Positions 24,993 through 31,711 of a DNA stretch of 35,928 nucleotides are shown here, in pieces. The notes under the pieces were generated by a model that was given only the letters and a program-made list of their open reading frames with translations, had not been told where the DNA came from and ran no database searches. The first letter of the stretch is position 1. Every line of letters starts with the position of its first letter. Origin of the DNA: an uncultured Lachnospiraceae bacterium (GTDB lineage Bacteria; Bacillota; Clostridia; Lachnospirales; Lachnospiraceae); contig CAJUHJ010000023.1 in the NCBI GenBank assembly GCA_910586355.1, positions 1 to 35,928 of the forward strand. The letters run 5' to 3'. The translations under genes were made by a program, and so were the position numbers.

Positions 24993-27900
24993 GTAAGCTC
25001 CTCCTTCTTTACTTCAATTACAACATGTTCGCCGTTGATATTCCATTCTTTTTGATATCCGTCCAGCTTCTCAGTAACAATACCGGATGCAAGCACTTCC
25101 GATTGAATAACCGGTTTATTTTTTTCAAAAACTTCCGCTGCTTTTCCTTCTGCCTGATAGGAAACCATAATATGATCCATCACTTCAAATCCAGCTTCTT
25201 TACGCATCGTCTGAATCTTACTAATCAACTCCCGGACATAACCCTCTTCTACCAATTCTTCTGTCAGGTTCGTATCTAAAACGACGGTGACGCCACTGTC
25301 ACTGTCGGTAACATATCCTTCCATCTGCGTCATGGTGATGAGAAGATCCTCTTCTAATAATACAACTTCTTCACTGATACTGTCAAGTTTTAACATTCCC
25401 TTGCTTTTTAATTCTTCCATTGCCGCATTGCCGTCTAATTCTGCAAGCGCCTGCTTAATCTGGCCTAAATATTTACCGTATTTCGGCCCTACGGTACGAA
25501 GCTGTGGTTTAAACGTATAACTTGTATAAGAACTGACATCTTCTGTCCACTCAACCTGCTTGATATTCAGCTCTTCTTTTATAATCTGTACATAAAAATC
25601 CTTAAGTTCATACGAAGCTTTGATATACATAGAACCAATTGGCTGGCGGTTCTTGATATTTGCCGTATTCCTGCAGGCGCGCCCCAATACTACAATTTTT
25701 AAGACAGCTTCCATATTTTCTTCTAACTCTTTATCAATAACAGATGAATCTGCTTTCGGAAAATCGCATAAATGTACGCTTTCCGGAGCTTTTTCATCCA
25801 TATTTGCCACTAAATTCCGGTAAATGTCCTCTGACATAAATGGAATCATAGGAGCCGCGCATTTTGCTACGGTCACAAGCGCTGTATAAAGCGTCATATA
25901 TGCGTTGACTTTATCCTGTTCCATACCTTTTGCCCAGAAACGTTCTCTGCTTCTTCTGACATACCAGTTGCTCATTTCATCTACAAAACCGTCTAACGCC
26001 CTTGCAGCTTCCGGAATTCGGTAATTAGAAAGATTTGTGTCAACGTCCAAAATCAGGCTGTTTAATTTAGACAGCAGCCATTTATCCATAACGGAAAGTT
26101 TTTCATATTCTAATGTATGTTCATTTGCATGAAATCCGTCAATATTTGCATAAAGTACGAAAAAGGCATACGTATTCCAAAGCGTTCCCATAAATTTCCG
26201 CTGTCCTTCCTGAACCGCTTTTCCGTGGAAACGGTTTGGCAGCCAAGGCGCGGAATTGATATAAAAATACCAGCGGATAGCATCTGCTCCATATTTTTCC
26301 AAAGCTTCAAACGGATCCACGGCATTTCCTTTGGATTTGCTCATCTTTTGTCCGTTTTCGTCCTGCACATGCCCCAGTACAATCACATTTTCATAAGGAG
26401 CTTTGTTGAACAAAAGCGTTGATTCCGCCATAAGGGAATAAAACCATCCTCTTGTCTGGTCGACTGCTTCTGAAATAAACTGCGCCGGAAACTGCTGCTC
26501 AAACAGTTCTTTGTTTTCAAACGGATAGTGATGCTGTGCAAACGGCATAGCCCCGGAGTCAAACCAGCAGTCAATCACTTCCGGAACACGATGCATTGTC
26601 CCACCACATTCTGCACAAGGGATTGTAATTTCATCTATATACGGCCGGTGCAGTTCTGTTCCTGCTGCTTTTGGATTTCCACTTTTTTCTGCTAATTCCG
26701 CGCGGCTTCCAATACATTCCCGATGGCCGCAGTCACATTCCCAAACATTTAACGGCGTTCCCCAATAACGGTTCCTTGAAATTCCCCAGTCCTGGATATT
26801 TAAAAGCCAGTCGCCGAAACGTCCTTTTCCGATTGATTCCGGAATCCAGTTGACCGTATTATTATTGCGGATTAAATCATCTTTTACTTCGGTCATTTTA
26901 ATAAACCAGGATTCTCTCGCATAGTAAATCAACGGCGTATCGCACCGCCAGCAGTGAGGATAATCATGCTCAAATTTCGGCGCGTCAAATAAAAGACCTT
27001 TTTCCTCTAAATCTTTTAAGACCATAGGATCTGCTTTTTTCACAAACACTCCGGCATAGCTTGTCTCTTCTGTCAGTTCTCCTTTTCCATTGACAAGCTG
27101 AACGAACGGCAGGTCATATTTTCTTCCGACTTTCGCGTCGTCTTCTCCAAAAGCCGATGCAATATGCACAATTCCAGTTCCGTCTGTCATTGTAACGTAT
27201 GTGTCGCAAGTGACAAAATATGCCTTTTTATGTTGTTTTTCAATCAATTTGTCTGCAAAAGGAAACAGCGGCTCATATTCTTTTCTCTCTAAATCTGTAC
27301 CTTTATAAGTTTCCAATACTTCATAGGCCGCAGCGCCTTTTTCTTCATCTGCCAGCCCTCCCAAAACTTTATCCAAAAGCGCCTCTGCCAGATAATACGT
27401 ATAACCGTCAGCTGCTTTTACTTTGACATAAGTTTCATCCGGATTCACACAGAGCGCAACATTGCTTGGCAGCGTCCAGGGCGTTGTCGTCCATGCCAGA
27501 AAGTATGCGTCTTCTCCCACAACTTGAAACCGGACGATCGCAGACCGCTCTTTGACGGTCTTATAACCCTGCGCAACTTCCTGTGAAGAAAGCGGCGTCC
27601 CGCAGCGCGGGCAGTAAGGTACTGTCTTAAACCCTTTATAGAGCAGTTTTTTGTCCCAAATCTGCTTCAATGCCCACCACTCTGATTCGATAAAATCATC
27701 ATGGTACGTTACATAAGGATCGTCCATGTCTGCCCAAAAGCCAACAGTTCCCGAAAAATCCTCCCACATTCCTTTATACTTCCAGACAGATTCTTTACAT
27801 TTTTCAATAAAAGGCTCCATTCCATATGCTTCAATCTGCTCTTTTCCATTCAGCCCAAGCAATTTTTCCACTTCCAGCTCCACAGGAAGCCCATGCGTAT

Positions 27901-28156
27901 CCCATCCGGCCTTTCTTGGAACATATTTACCTTTCATCGTCTGATAACGCGGTATCATATCTTTAATAACGCGGGTCAGCACATGGCCGATATGCGGCTT
28001 TCCATTGGCGGTTGGCGGCCCGTCATAAAATGTATAGGTCTCTCCTTCTTTTCGGTTTTCCATACTTTTCTTAAAAATGTCATTGTCTTTCCAGAACTTC
28101 TCGATCTGTTTTTCACGCTCGACAAAATTAAGATTTGTTTCCACTTTATTGTACAT
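24989..28156 (-). CDS. ileS: Isoleucyl-tRNA synthetase, long (type 2-like) form
   Basis: The protein has 1055 residues, longer than the usual bacterial form of about 930. It charges tRNA-Ile. The class I signatures are present: PPTANGKPHIGHV (HIGH motif, about residue 50) and QKMSKSKGNAVDP (KMSKS, about 600). Zinc-type Cys groups occur at YCPRCGTPL and ECDCGHRECIG. The length, the FYDGPPTANG opening and the C-terminal extension fit the eukaryote-like IleS2 class, which is often less sensitive to mupirocin (family knowledge, not tested). AGGAGGAGAC precedes the ATG. Only 25 bases separate it from the DUF4190 gene upstream, so there is no room for a T-box leader directly before it. Confidence 0.97.
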   Translation of the reverse strand: MYNKVETNLNFVEREKQIEKFWKDNDIFKKSMENRKEGETYTFYDGPPTANGKPHIGHVLTRVIKDMIPRYQTMKGKYVPRKAGWDTHGLPVELEVEKLLGLNGKEQIEAYGMEPFIEKCKESVWKYKGMWEDFSGTVGFWADMDDPYVTYHDDFIESEWWALKQIWDKKLLYKGFKTVPYCPRCGTPLSSQEVAQGYKTVKERSAIVRFQVVGEDAYFLAWTTTPWTLPSNVALCVNPDETYVKVKAADGYTYYLAEALLDKVLGGLADEEKGAAAYEVLETYKGTDLERKEYEPLFPFADKLIEKQHKKAYFVTCDTYVTMTDGTGIVHIASAFGEDDAKVGRKYDLPFVQLVNGKGELTEETSYAGVFVKKADPMVLKDLEEKGLLFDAPKFEHDYPHCWRCDTPLIYYARESWFIKMTEVKDDLIRNNNTVNWIPESIGKGRFGDWLLNIQDWGISRNRYWGTPLNVWECDCGHRECIGSRAELAEKSGNPKAAGTELHRPYIDEITIPCAECGGTMHRVPEVIDCWFDSGAMPFAQHHYPFENKELFEQQFPAQFISEAVDQTRGWFYSLMAESTLLFNKAPYENVIVLGHVQDENGQKMSKSKGNAVDPFEALEKYGADAIRWYFYINSAPWLPNRFHGKAVQEGQRKFMGTLWNTYAFFVLYANIDGFHANEHTLEYEKLSVMDKWLLSKLNSLILDVDTNLSNYRIPEAARALDGFVDEMSNWYVRRSRERFWAKGMEQDKVNAYMTLYTALVTVAKCAAPMIPFMSEDIYRNLVANMDEKAPESVHLCDFPKADSSVIDKELEENMEAVLKIVVLGRACRNTANIKNRQPIGSMYIKASYELKDFYVQIIKEELNIKQVEWTEDVSSYTSYTFKPQLRTVGPKYGKYLGQIKQALAELDGNAAMEELKSKGMLKLDSISEEVVLLEEDLLITMTQMEGYVTDSDSGVTVVLDTNLTEELVEEGYVRELISKIQTMRKEAGFEVMDHIMVSYQAEGKAAEVFEKNKPVIQSEVLASGIVTEKLDGYQKEWNINGEHVVIEVKKEELT

Positions 28157-28181
28157 GTCTCCTCCTTATTTTCCCAAAACC

Positions 28182-28811
28182 CTAAAATGTATCACTTGGG
28201 CCGTTATAATCTTCATCATAATCATAATTATAATCTTCATCATAATCATAATCGTAGTTGTAACTGTCGTCATAATCTCCATAATCACCATCGAAAAAAT
28301 CATCATTGTAATATGGAACGTCAATATGAAACTTCTGTTGAATCCTGTTCTCAATTCCCTGATCAAGCGCCTCTTCTAAATCAGTAGAACTCAAAAAAAC
28401 AACCACCGAAATTATGAAAAACAAAATGGAAAGGCATGACGTTACGATTCCTGCAATTGCCATTCCCTTTGGGCTGTCCTTTTGGACAAGCTGAAGTATT
28501 CCAAATATAATCGCCAAAACTGCAAGCAGTATATTAATACAAGTGCAGTAAAGTACTAATGAAAGAATTCCAAGTACTAAAGATGCAATTCCAAATCCTT
28601 TACTGACCGGCTGATAGATTTCTGATCCCATCTGTCCGAAATTTTCCTGCCAGTTATCATCCTTACTGTCTGAATTTTGATGATATTCTCCCTGGTTTTG
28701 GTGTGTTGTTTCTTTATAAATGCCCTGTCCGGTATTGTCCCAGACAAGCTCGGGCTTTTTTTCATCGGTTTGCTCTATATGTTCCTCCTGTCCAATGCGA
28801 TCCTTATCCAT
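28182..28811 (-). CDS. DUF4190-type membrane protein with an Asp/Tyr-rich tail
   Basis: The protein has 209 residues from the ATG at 28811, preceded by GGGAGTGAG; the ATG at 28826 is less well placed. The first 80 residues are polar and Gln/Glu/Asp-rich. Two membrane segments follow (GIASLVLGILSLVLYCTCIN and a second around AIAGIVTSCLSILFFIISVV), matching the DUF4190 pattern of paired hydrophobic hairpins. The last 45 residues are almost only Asp, Tyr, Asn and Glu (DYNYDYDEDYN repeats). Which side of the membrane carries the tail is not clear. It is the first gene of a run with ileS and glgP, and a relative lies just upstream at 28922. Function unknown; a metal- or polycation-binding tail is a guess. 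Confidence 0.75.
   Translation of the reverse strand: MDKDRIGQEEHIEQTDEKKPELVWDNTGQGIYKETTHQNQGEYHQNSDSKDDNWQENFGQMGSEIYQPVSKGFGIASLVLGILSLVLYCTCINILLAVLAIIFGILQLVQKDSPKGMAIAGIVTSCLSILFFIISVVVFLSSTDLEEALDQGIENRIQQKFHIDVPYYNDDFFDGDYGDYDDSYNYDYDYDEDYNYDYDEDYNGPSDTF
28207..28252 (-). repeat. 24-bp tandem repeat encoding the Asp/Tyr tail
   Basis: Two copies with a 24-base period begin at 28207 and 28231 and are identical over 22 bases. Each encodes an eight-residue Y-D-E-D-Y-N unit, so the tail can lengthen or shorten in frame by slippage. Confidence 0.85.
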
Positions 28812-28841
28812 ATTTCTCACTCCCATCTTTTTGCTCTGTCT

Positions 28842-28871
28842 ATATTAGCATAATTCTATACAAAAATGCAA
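28842..28871 (-). promoter_or_regulatory. Promoter of the DUF4190-ileS-glgP operon
   Basis: TTGCAT (28871-28866), an 18-base spacer and TAATAT (28847-28842) stand about 30 bases before the ATG at 28811. It begins directly behind the terminator hairpin of the upstream gene. Confidence 0.55.
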
Positions 28872-28900
28872 GAGAAGCGAAACCATTTGGGTTCCGCTTC
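28861..28900 (-). terminator. Terminator after the small DUF4190 gene
   Basis: GGTTCCGCTTC (28890-28900) pairs with GAAGCGAAACC (28874-28884), eleven positions with one mismatch, loop of five bases. On the minus strand TCTTGCATTTTTG follows, a moderate T run. Confidence 0.6.
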
Positions 28901-28921
28901 CACGCAGTTTAAAAAACGATA

Positions 28922-29245
28922 TTACATTCCTTCTAAAGCCATGCCAAACGCTGCCAGTCCAAGTATAGCCAGTACAATGATTACAACAAGAAGAACAATT
29001 CCAATGATGCCGCATATAATTCCGGCTGTTGCCATTCCACATTTACCATGTTTCTTATTGTGCATAATTCCCATCACAATTCCGAGAATACCACATACAA
29101 GGCTCACATACCAAACACAGCATAAAACAATAGAAACAATACCCAGTACCATAGACGCAATCGCAAGTCCTTTATTACCGTCTCCGTTTCCCTGCGGGGA
29201 ACCATATGAGGAATCTGGATATCCTTTATCATATTCTCCACTCAT
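28922..29245 (-). CDS. Small DUF4190-type membrane protein
   Basis: The protein has 107 residues. A short Gly/Ser/Tyr/Asp-rich N-terminus (YDKGYPDSSYGSPQGNGDG) precedes two hydrophobic regions: LAIASMVLGIVSIVLCCVWY continuing through LVCGILGIVMGIM, then GMATAGIICGIIGIVLLVVI. The repeated G-I-x-x-[ML]-V-L-G-I pattern is that of DUF4190. It is a relative of the neighbour at 28182 without the acidic tail. GGGAGG precedes the ATG at 29245 and a good promoter stands just upstream. Function is unknown; no enzyme motif is visible. Confidence 0.75.
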   Translation of the reverse strand: MSGEYDKGYPDSSYGSPQGNGDGNKGLAIASMVLGIVSIVLCCVWYVSLVCGILGIVMGIMHNKKHGKCGMATAGIICGIIGIVLLVVIIVLAILGLAAFGMALEGM

Positions 29246-29276
29246 GTCTGAAACCTCCCTTTATTGATTTGACTTT

Positions 29277-29305
29277 ATTCTACCAAATCTTACCGAATAT
29301 TACAA
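29277..29305 (-). promoter_or_regulatory. Promoter of the small DUF4190 gene
   Basis: TTGTAA (29305-29300), a 17-base spacer and TAGAAT (29282-29277) lie about 32 bases before the ATG at 29245. Confidence 0.65.
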
Positions 29306-29317
29306 GTTCCTTATTAA

Positions 29318-29806
29318 TTAAATTAACTTAATCACTCCGCATGCAATCTTTTTTCCTGAATTTCCAGAAGGCTGAGTTGTAAAATCATCTGCTTCTCTAT
29401 GTAGAACAACTGATCTTCCAATAATATCATGTAATTCCAGCGCCGGATTATAAAATGACAGCCAGGCATAGCCGTCTCCTGCAAGCAAAGGAGGCAAGTC
29501 TCCTGCATGCATTGGATGTTTTCTGTTCTTTGGATTATAGTGTCCCCCGGTATGCTCAAAAGAATCGGAACAGTCTCCTGTTTCATGGATATGAAACGCA
29601 TAGAATATGGGTGGATCTAATCTTCCTGCGTCTGGAAGGCCAAACACTTCCGCTTCAATCAACACTCCCCCAGATAAGACTTCATAAAAATAGACGTCTC
29701 CAAAAATGCCAAAATATTCCGCATCTCCATTTATTTCTGCAAAAGCGCGCGGTCTATTATCAAAGAATAATTTCATAAAATTTAGTCTTGGCGATATTTC
29801 GAACAT
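29318..29806 (-). CDS. Cu/Zn superoxide dismutase-like protein without a signal peptide
   Basis: The protein has 162 residues from the ATG at 29806 (AAGGA upstream). The metal ligands of the SodC family are in place: His72 and His74 in FHIHETGDC, His89 in GGHYNP, His97 and His100 with Asp103 in KHPMHAGDLPP, and His136 in VVLHREADDF. The disulfide pair Cys79 and Cys156 is also present. The family converts superoxide to oxygen and peroxide. Two oddities: there is no signal peptide although bacterial SodC is usually exported, and the active-site Arg of the G-x-x-x-R-x-ACGV motif is a Lys here (GKKIACGVI). It lies 49 bases after the ArsR gene and may share its metal-controlled promoter. Confidence 0.88.
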   Translation of the reverse strand: MFEISPRLNFMKLFFDNRPRAFAEINGDAEYFGIFGDVYFYEVLSGGVLIEAEVFGLPDAGRLDPPIFYAFHIHETGDCSDSFEHTGGHYNPKNRKHPMHAGDLPPLLAGDGYAWLSFYNPALELHDIIGRSVVLHREADDFTTQPSGNSGKKIACGVIKLI

Positions 29807-29855
29807 AAAAAATTCCTTTTTCTTTTATTCTATTCGAATTACCGAAATTTGTATC

Positions 29856-30218
29856 TTATCCCTCTTCAATATGTTCCATCCCCTGTGCGATAATACTGCG
29901 TACATGCTGGTCCGCCAGAGAATAAAAAATGGATTTTCCATCTCTTCTGCTTTTGATTAATTGGTTTTGTTTTAATATTTTAAGCTGATGTGAAATTGCA
30001 GACTGGGTCATATGAAGCGCCGACGCCAAATCACAGACACATACTTCCGCCTCAAACAAGACAAATAAAATACGAATCCGGGTAGAGTCCCCAAATACTT
30101 TGAACAATTCCGCCAACTCATACAACTTTGTCTCTTTAGGCATTGTCTCATTGACAATTTTTAACAGTTCTTCGTGAACTTGTATGCACTCACAACAAAA
30201 ATCATCGTTTCTTTCCAT
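29856..30218 (-). CDS. ArsR/SmtB-family metal sensor (CadC-like)
   Basis: The protein has 120 residues. It is a winged helix repressor: LAELFKVFGDSTRIRILFVL, then SALHMTQSAISHQLKILKQN as the recognition region and RRDGKSIFYSLAD as the wing. The metal site matches the CadC alpha3N type: Cys60 and Cys62 in EVCVCDL plus an N-terminal group Cys8, Cys9 and Cys11. Such proteins release DNA on binding Cd, Pb or Zn. It follows the HMA gene by 15 bases, and the operator at 30481-30500 in front of that gene is of the right type. The sensed metal is inferred, not seen. Confidence 0.92.
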   Translation of the reverse strand: MERNDDFCCECIQVHEELLKIVNETMPKETKLYELAELFKVFGDSTRIRILFVLFEAEVCVCDLASALHMTQSAISHQLKILKQNQLIKSRRDGKSIFYSLADQHVRSIIAQGMEHIEEG

Positions 30219-30233
30219 AATTATCTTCCTAAA

Positions 30234-30452
30234 TTATAAATAAATTTCACAGTCATCTTCTACTTTTTTGCAGTTTTTCCTGACTTCCTGCATAACAGAT
30301 TCTGCTTCATATCCTTCTTCAAACTCAATTTTCATCTTTAACGCCATAAAATTAACGACAGCTTCTTTCACACCGTTTGTTTTTCTTGCAGCTTCCTCCA
30401 TTTTGTTTGCACAGTTCGCACAGTCAACTTCAATTTTATATGTTTTTTTCAT
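30234..30452 (-). CDS. Stand-alone heavy-metal-associated (HMA) domain protein
   Basis: The protein has 72 residues and is a single ferredoxin-like metal-binding domain. The ligand pair is Cys11-x-x-Cys14 in EVDCANCANKM, followed by VKEAVVNFMALKMKIEF. Two further Cys (61 and 68) near the end, in NCKKVEDDCEIYL, are typical of the N-terminal domain of Zn/Cd/Pb-exporting P-type ATPases in clostridia. Here the gene ends after the domain and no ATPase gene follows. It may act as a soluble metal carrier or buffer. It is the first gene of the group with the ArsR sensor and the SOD-like protein. Confidence 0.9.
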   Translation of the reverse strand: MKKTYKIEVDCANCANKMEEAARKTNGVKEAVVNFMALKMKIEFEEGYEAESVMQEVRKNCKKVEDDCEIYL

Positions 30453-30480
30453 TTTGCTACTATCCTTTCAACTTTTATTG

Positions 30481-30500
30481 ATATGAATAATTGTTCATAT
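30481..30500. promoter_or_regulatory. SmtB/CadC-type operator
   Basis: ATATGAATAATTGTTCATAT is a 20-base near-perfect inverted repeat (only one central pair unmatched). It has the TGAA..TTCA form bound by ArsR/SmtB-family sensors. It lies just downstream of the -10 of the minus-strand promoter, at about +4 to +24, where a repressor blocks transcription. The CadC-like gene is the second gene of the controlled unit. Confidence 0.85.
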
Positions 30501-30510
30501 GTTTATATGT

Positions 30511-30538
30511 ATTATAACATGCAAAAAAGATTTGTCAA
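30511..30538 (-). promoter_or_regulatory. Consensus promoter of the HMA-ArsR(-SOD) operon
   Basis: TTGACA (30538-30533), a 16-base spacer and TATAAT (30516-30511): both hexamers are perfect. Such a strong promoter suits repressor control by the operator placed directly after it. Confidence 0.88.
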
Positions 30539-30545
30539 TCCCTGC

Positions 30546-30574
30546 TTGCAAGCAAATTTTAAATACTATATAAT
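30546..30574 (+). promoter_or_regulatory. Promoter of the DUF1836 gene
   Basis: TTGCAA (30546-30551), a 17-base spacer and TATAAT (30569-30574) stand 18 bases before the ATG at 30593. It is back to back with the metal-controlled promoter, only seven bases between the two -35 boxes. Confidence 0.78.
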
Positions 30575-30592
30575 ATTTTTCGAGGTGATAAC

Positions 30593-31213
30593 ATGACAAT
30601 TAGTCTTCACGAATTTTTAAGGGAAGTATCTGAAAAACTTCAAACGATGGATTATGTAAAACCGGAATCTTTTCCGAATATTGACCTGTACATGGATCAA
30701 GTCACGACGTTTATGGACACCCAGCTTGCATCGACAAAACGCAATCAGGAAGATAAGATACTGACGAAAACAATGATTAACAACTACACGAAAAACAATC
30801 TGCTTCCACCGCCCACGAAAAAAAAATATTCTAAAGACCACCTTCTGACGCTGATTTTTATCTATTATTTTAAAAATATTTTAAGTATCAGCGATATTCA
30901 GAATATTTTAAATCCGATTACGGCCCACTATTTTGGGAATGATAATGAAAGCTTAAATCTGCAGTATATTTATGATGAAGTATTTGGATTGGAACATGCG
31001 GAAATACAGCATATTTTAAAAGACCTTGCCAAAAAATATAAGACAAGCATGAAAACATTCCAGAATGTTCCAACAGAGGAGGCAGAGCTTTTACAGCAAT
31101 TTGCGTTTATTTGTATGTTAAGTTTTGATGTTTATATGAAAAAAATGATAATTGAACAGACGATTGACAAGCTCCCCTCATCGAAGAAAAAATCCGGCAA
31201 GAAAAAAGAATAG
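30593..31213 (+). CDS. DUF1836 protein (probable DNA-binding regulator)
   Basis: The protein has 206 residues. The central region PNIDLYMDQVTTFMDTQL, then LTKTMINNYTKNNLLPPP and YSKDHLLTLIFIYYFK matches DUF1836, a clostridial and bacillar family with a MerR-like winged helix. Its targets are unknown. The C-terminus is Lys-rich (SSKKKSGKKKE). GAGGTGATAAC precedes the ATG. The stop codon lies inside the terminator hairpin shared with the convergent gene at 31220, so the last four codons are also the first arm of that stem. Confidence 0.88.
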   Translation: MTISLHEFLREVSEKLQTMDYVKPESFPNIDLYMDQVTTFMDTQLASTKRNQEDKILTKTMINNYTKNNLLPPPTKKKYSKDHLLTLIFIYYFKNILSISDIQNILNPITAHYFGNDNESLNLQYIYDEVFGLEHAEIQHILKDLAKKYKTSMKTFQNVPTEEAELLQQFAFICMLSFDVYMKKMIIEQTIDKLPSSKKKSGKKKE

Positions 31214-31232
31214 CGTTTCCTATTCTTTTTTC
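31201..31232. terminator. Bidirectional terminator made from the ends of two convergent genes
   Basis: GAAAAAAGAATAG (31201-31213) and CTATTCTTTTTTC (31220-31232) are exact inverted copies around the six-base loop CGTTTC. The T-rich arm follows the stem's loop on each strand, giving a terminator-like structure for both directions. Both stop codons (TAG at 31211-31213; minus strand TAG at 31222-31220) close the stem at the loop. Confidence 0.8.
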
Positions 31233-31519
31233 TGCTCTTTCATCCGTTCAAAAACCATATCATATCCATCATTTCCATAATTCAGCGATCGGTTGACTCT
31301 GCTGATTGTAGCCGTAGAAGCGCCTGTTTTCTCCGCAATATCCAGATATGTCTTCTGCTCTCTTAACATATGCGCGACCTCAAACCTCTGCGCAATGGAA
31401 AACAATTCATTTACGGTGCATACATCTTCAAAAAAAGTATAACATTCTTCTCTGTCTTTCAAACATAAGATGGCATCAAACAGATGATCCATTGCTTCCT
31501 TTCGTATTTTTTTATTCAT
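31220..31519 (-). CDS. yerC: YerC/TrpR-like DNA-binding protein
   Basis: The protein has 99 residues. It is a single TrpR-type helical domain: FFEDVCTVNELFSIAQRFEV, then MLREQKTYLDIAEKTG and ASTATISRVNRSLNYG as the helix-turn-helix. This is the YerC/YecD family of Firmicutes, whose regulon is largely unknown. AAAAAGGAGAG precedes the ATG at 31519. It ends in EQKKE within the hairpin shared with the DUF1836 gene. It diverges from the solute-binding protein gene at 31712. Confidence 0.92.
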   Translation of the reverse strand: MNKKIRKEAMDHLFDAILCLKDREECYTFFEDVCTVNELFSIAQRFEVAHMLREQKTYLDIAEKTGASTATISRVNRSLNYGNDGYDMVFERMKEQKKE

Positions 31520-31556
31520 ATCGTCTCTCCTTTTTACATCTTGTTATCCTTTTCTA

Positions 31557-31585
31557 ATTTTATCATTTTAACGTATGAAAGTAAA
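31557..31585 (-). promoter_or_regulatory. Promoter of the yerC-like gene
   Basis: TTTACT (31585-31580), a 17-base spacer and TAAAAT (31562-31557) stand about 40 bases before the ATG at 31519. Confidence 0.6.
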
Positions 31586-31711
31586 CAGGGTTTCTCTATT
31601 TATTCCTTTCCTTTTCCGGCTGTCCGCCAATTTTAAGCATTTTGGGCAGCACAATTTCCCGGCTGTATCATAATATATACCATAATTTTATTTTTTAAGG
31701 AGGACTTCCTG

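Noticed and set aside
28166..28366. Minus-strand Met/Ile-rich frame (MIMMKII repeats)
   Set aside because: It is another frame of the AT-rich Asp/Tyr tail repeat.
31600..31711. TPP or other riboswitch before the NMT1-like gene
   Set aside because: No CUGAGA or other conserved core is present; only a seven-pair stem and a short direct repeat are seen.
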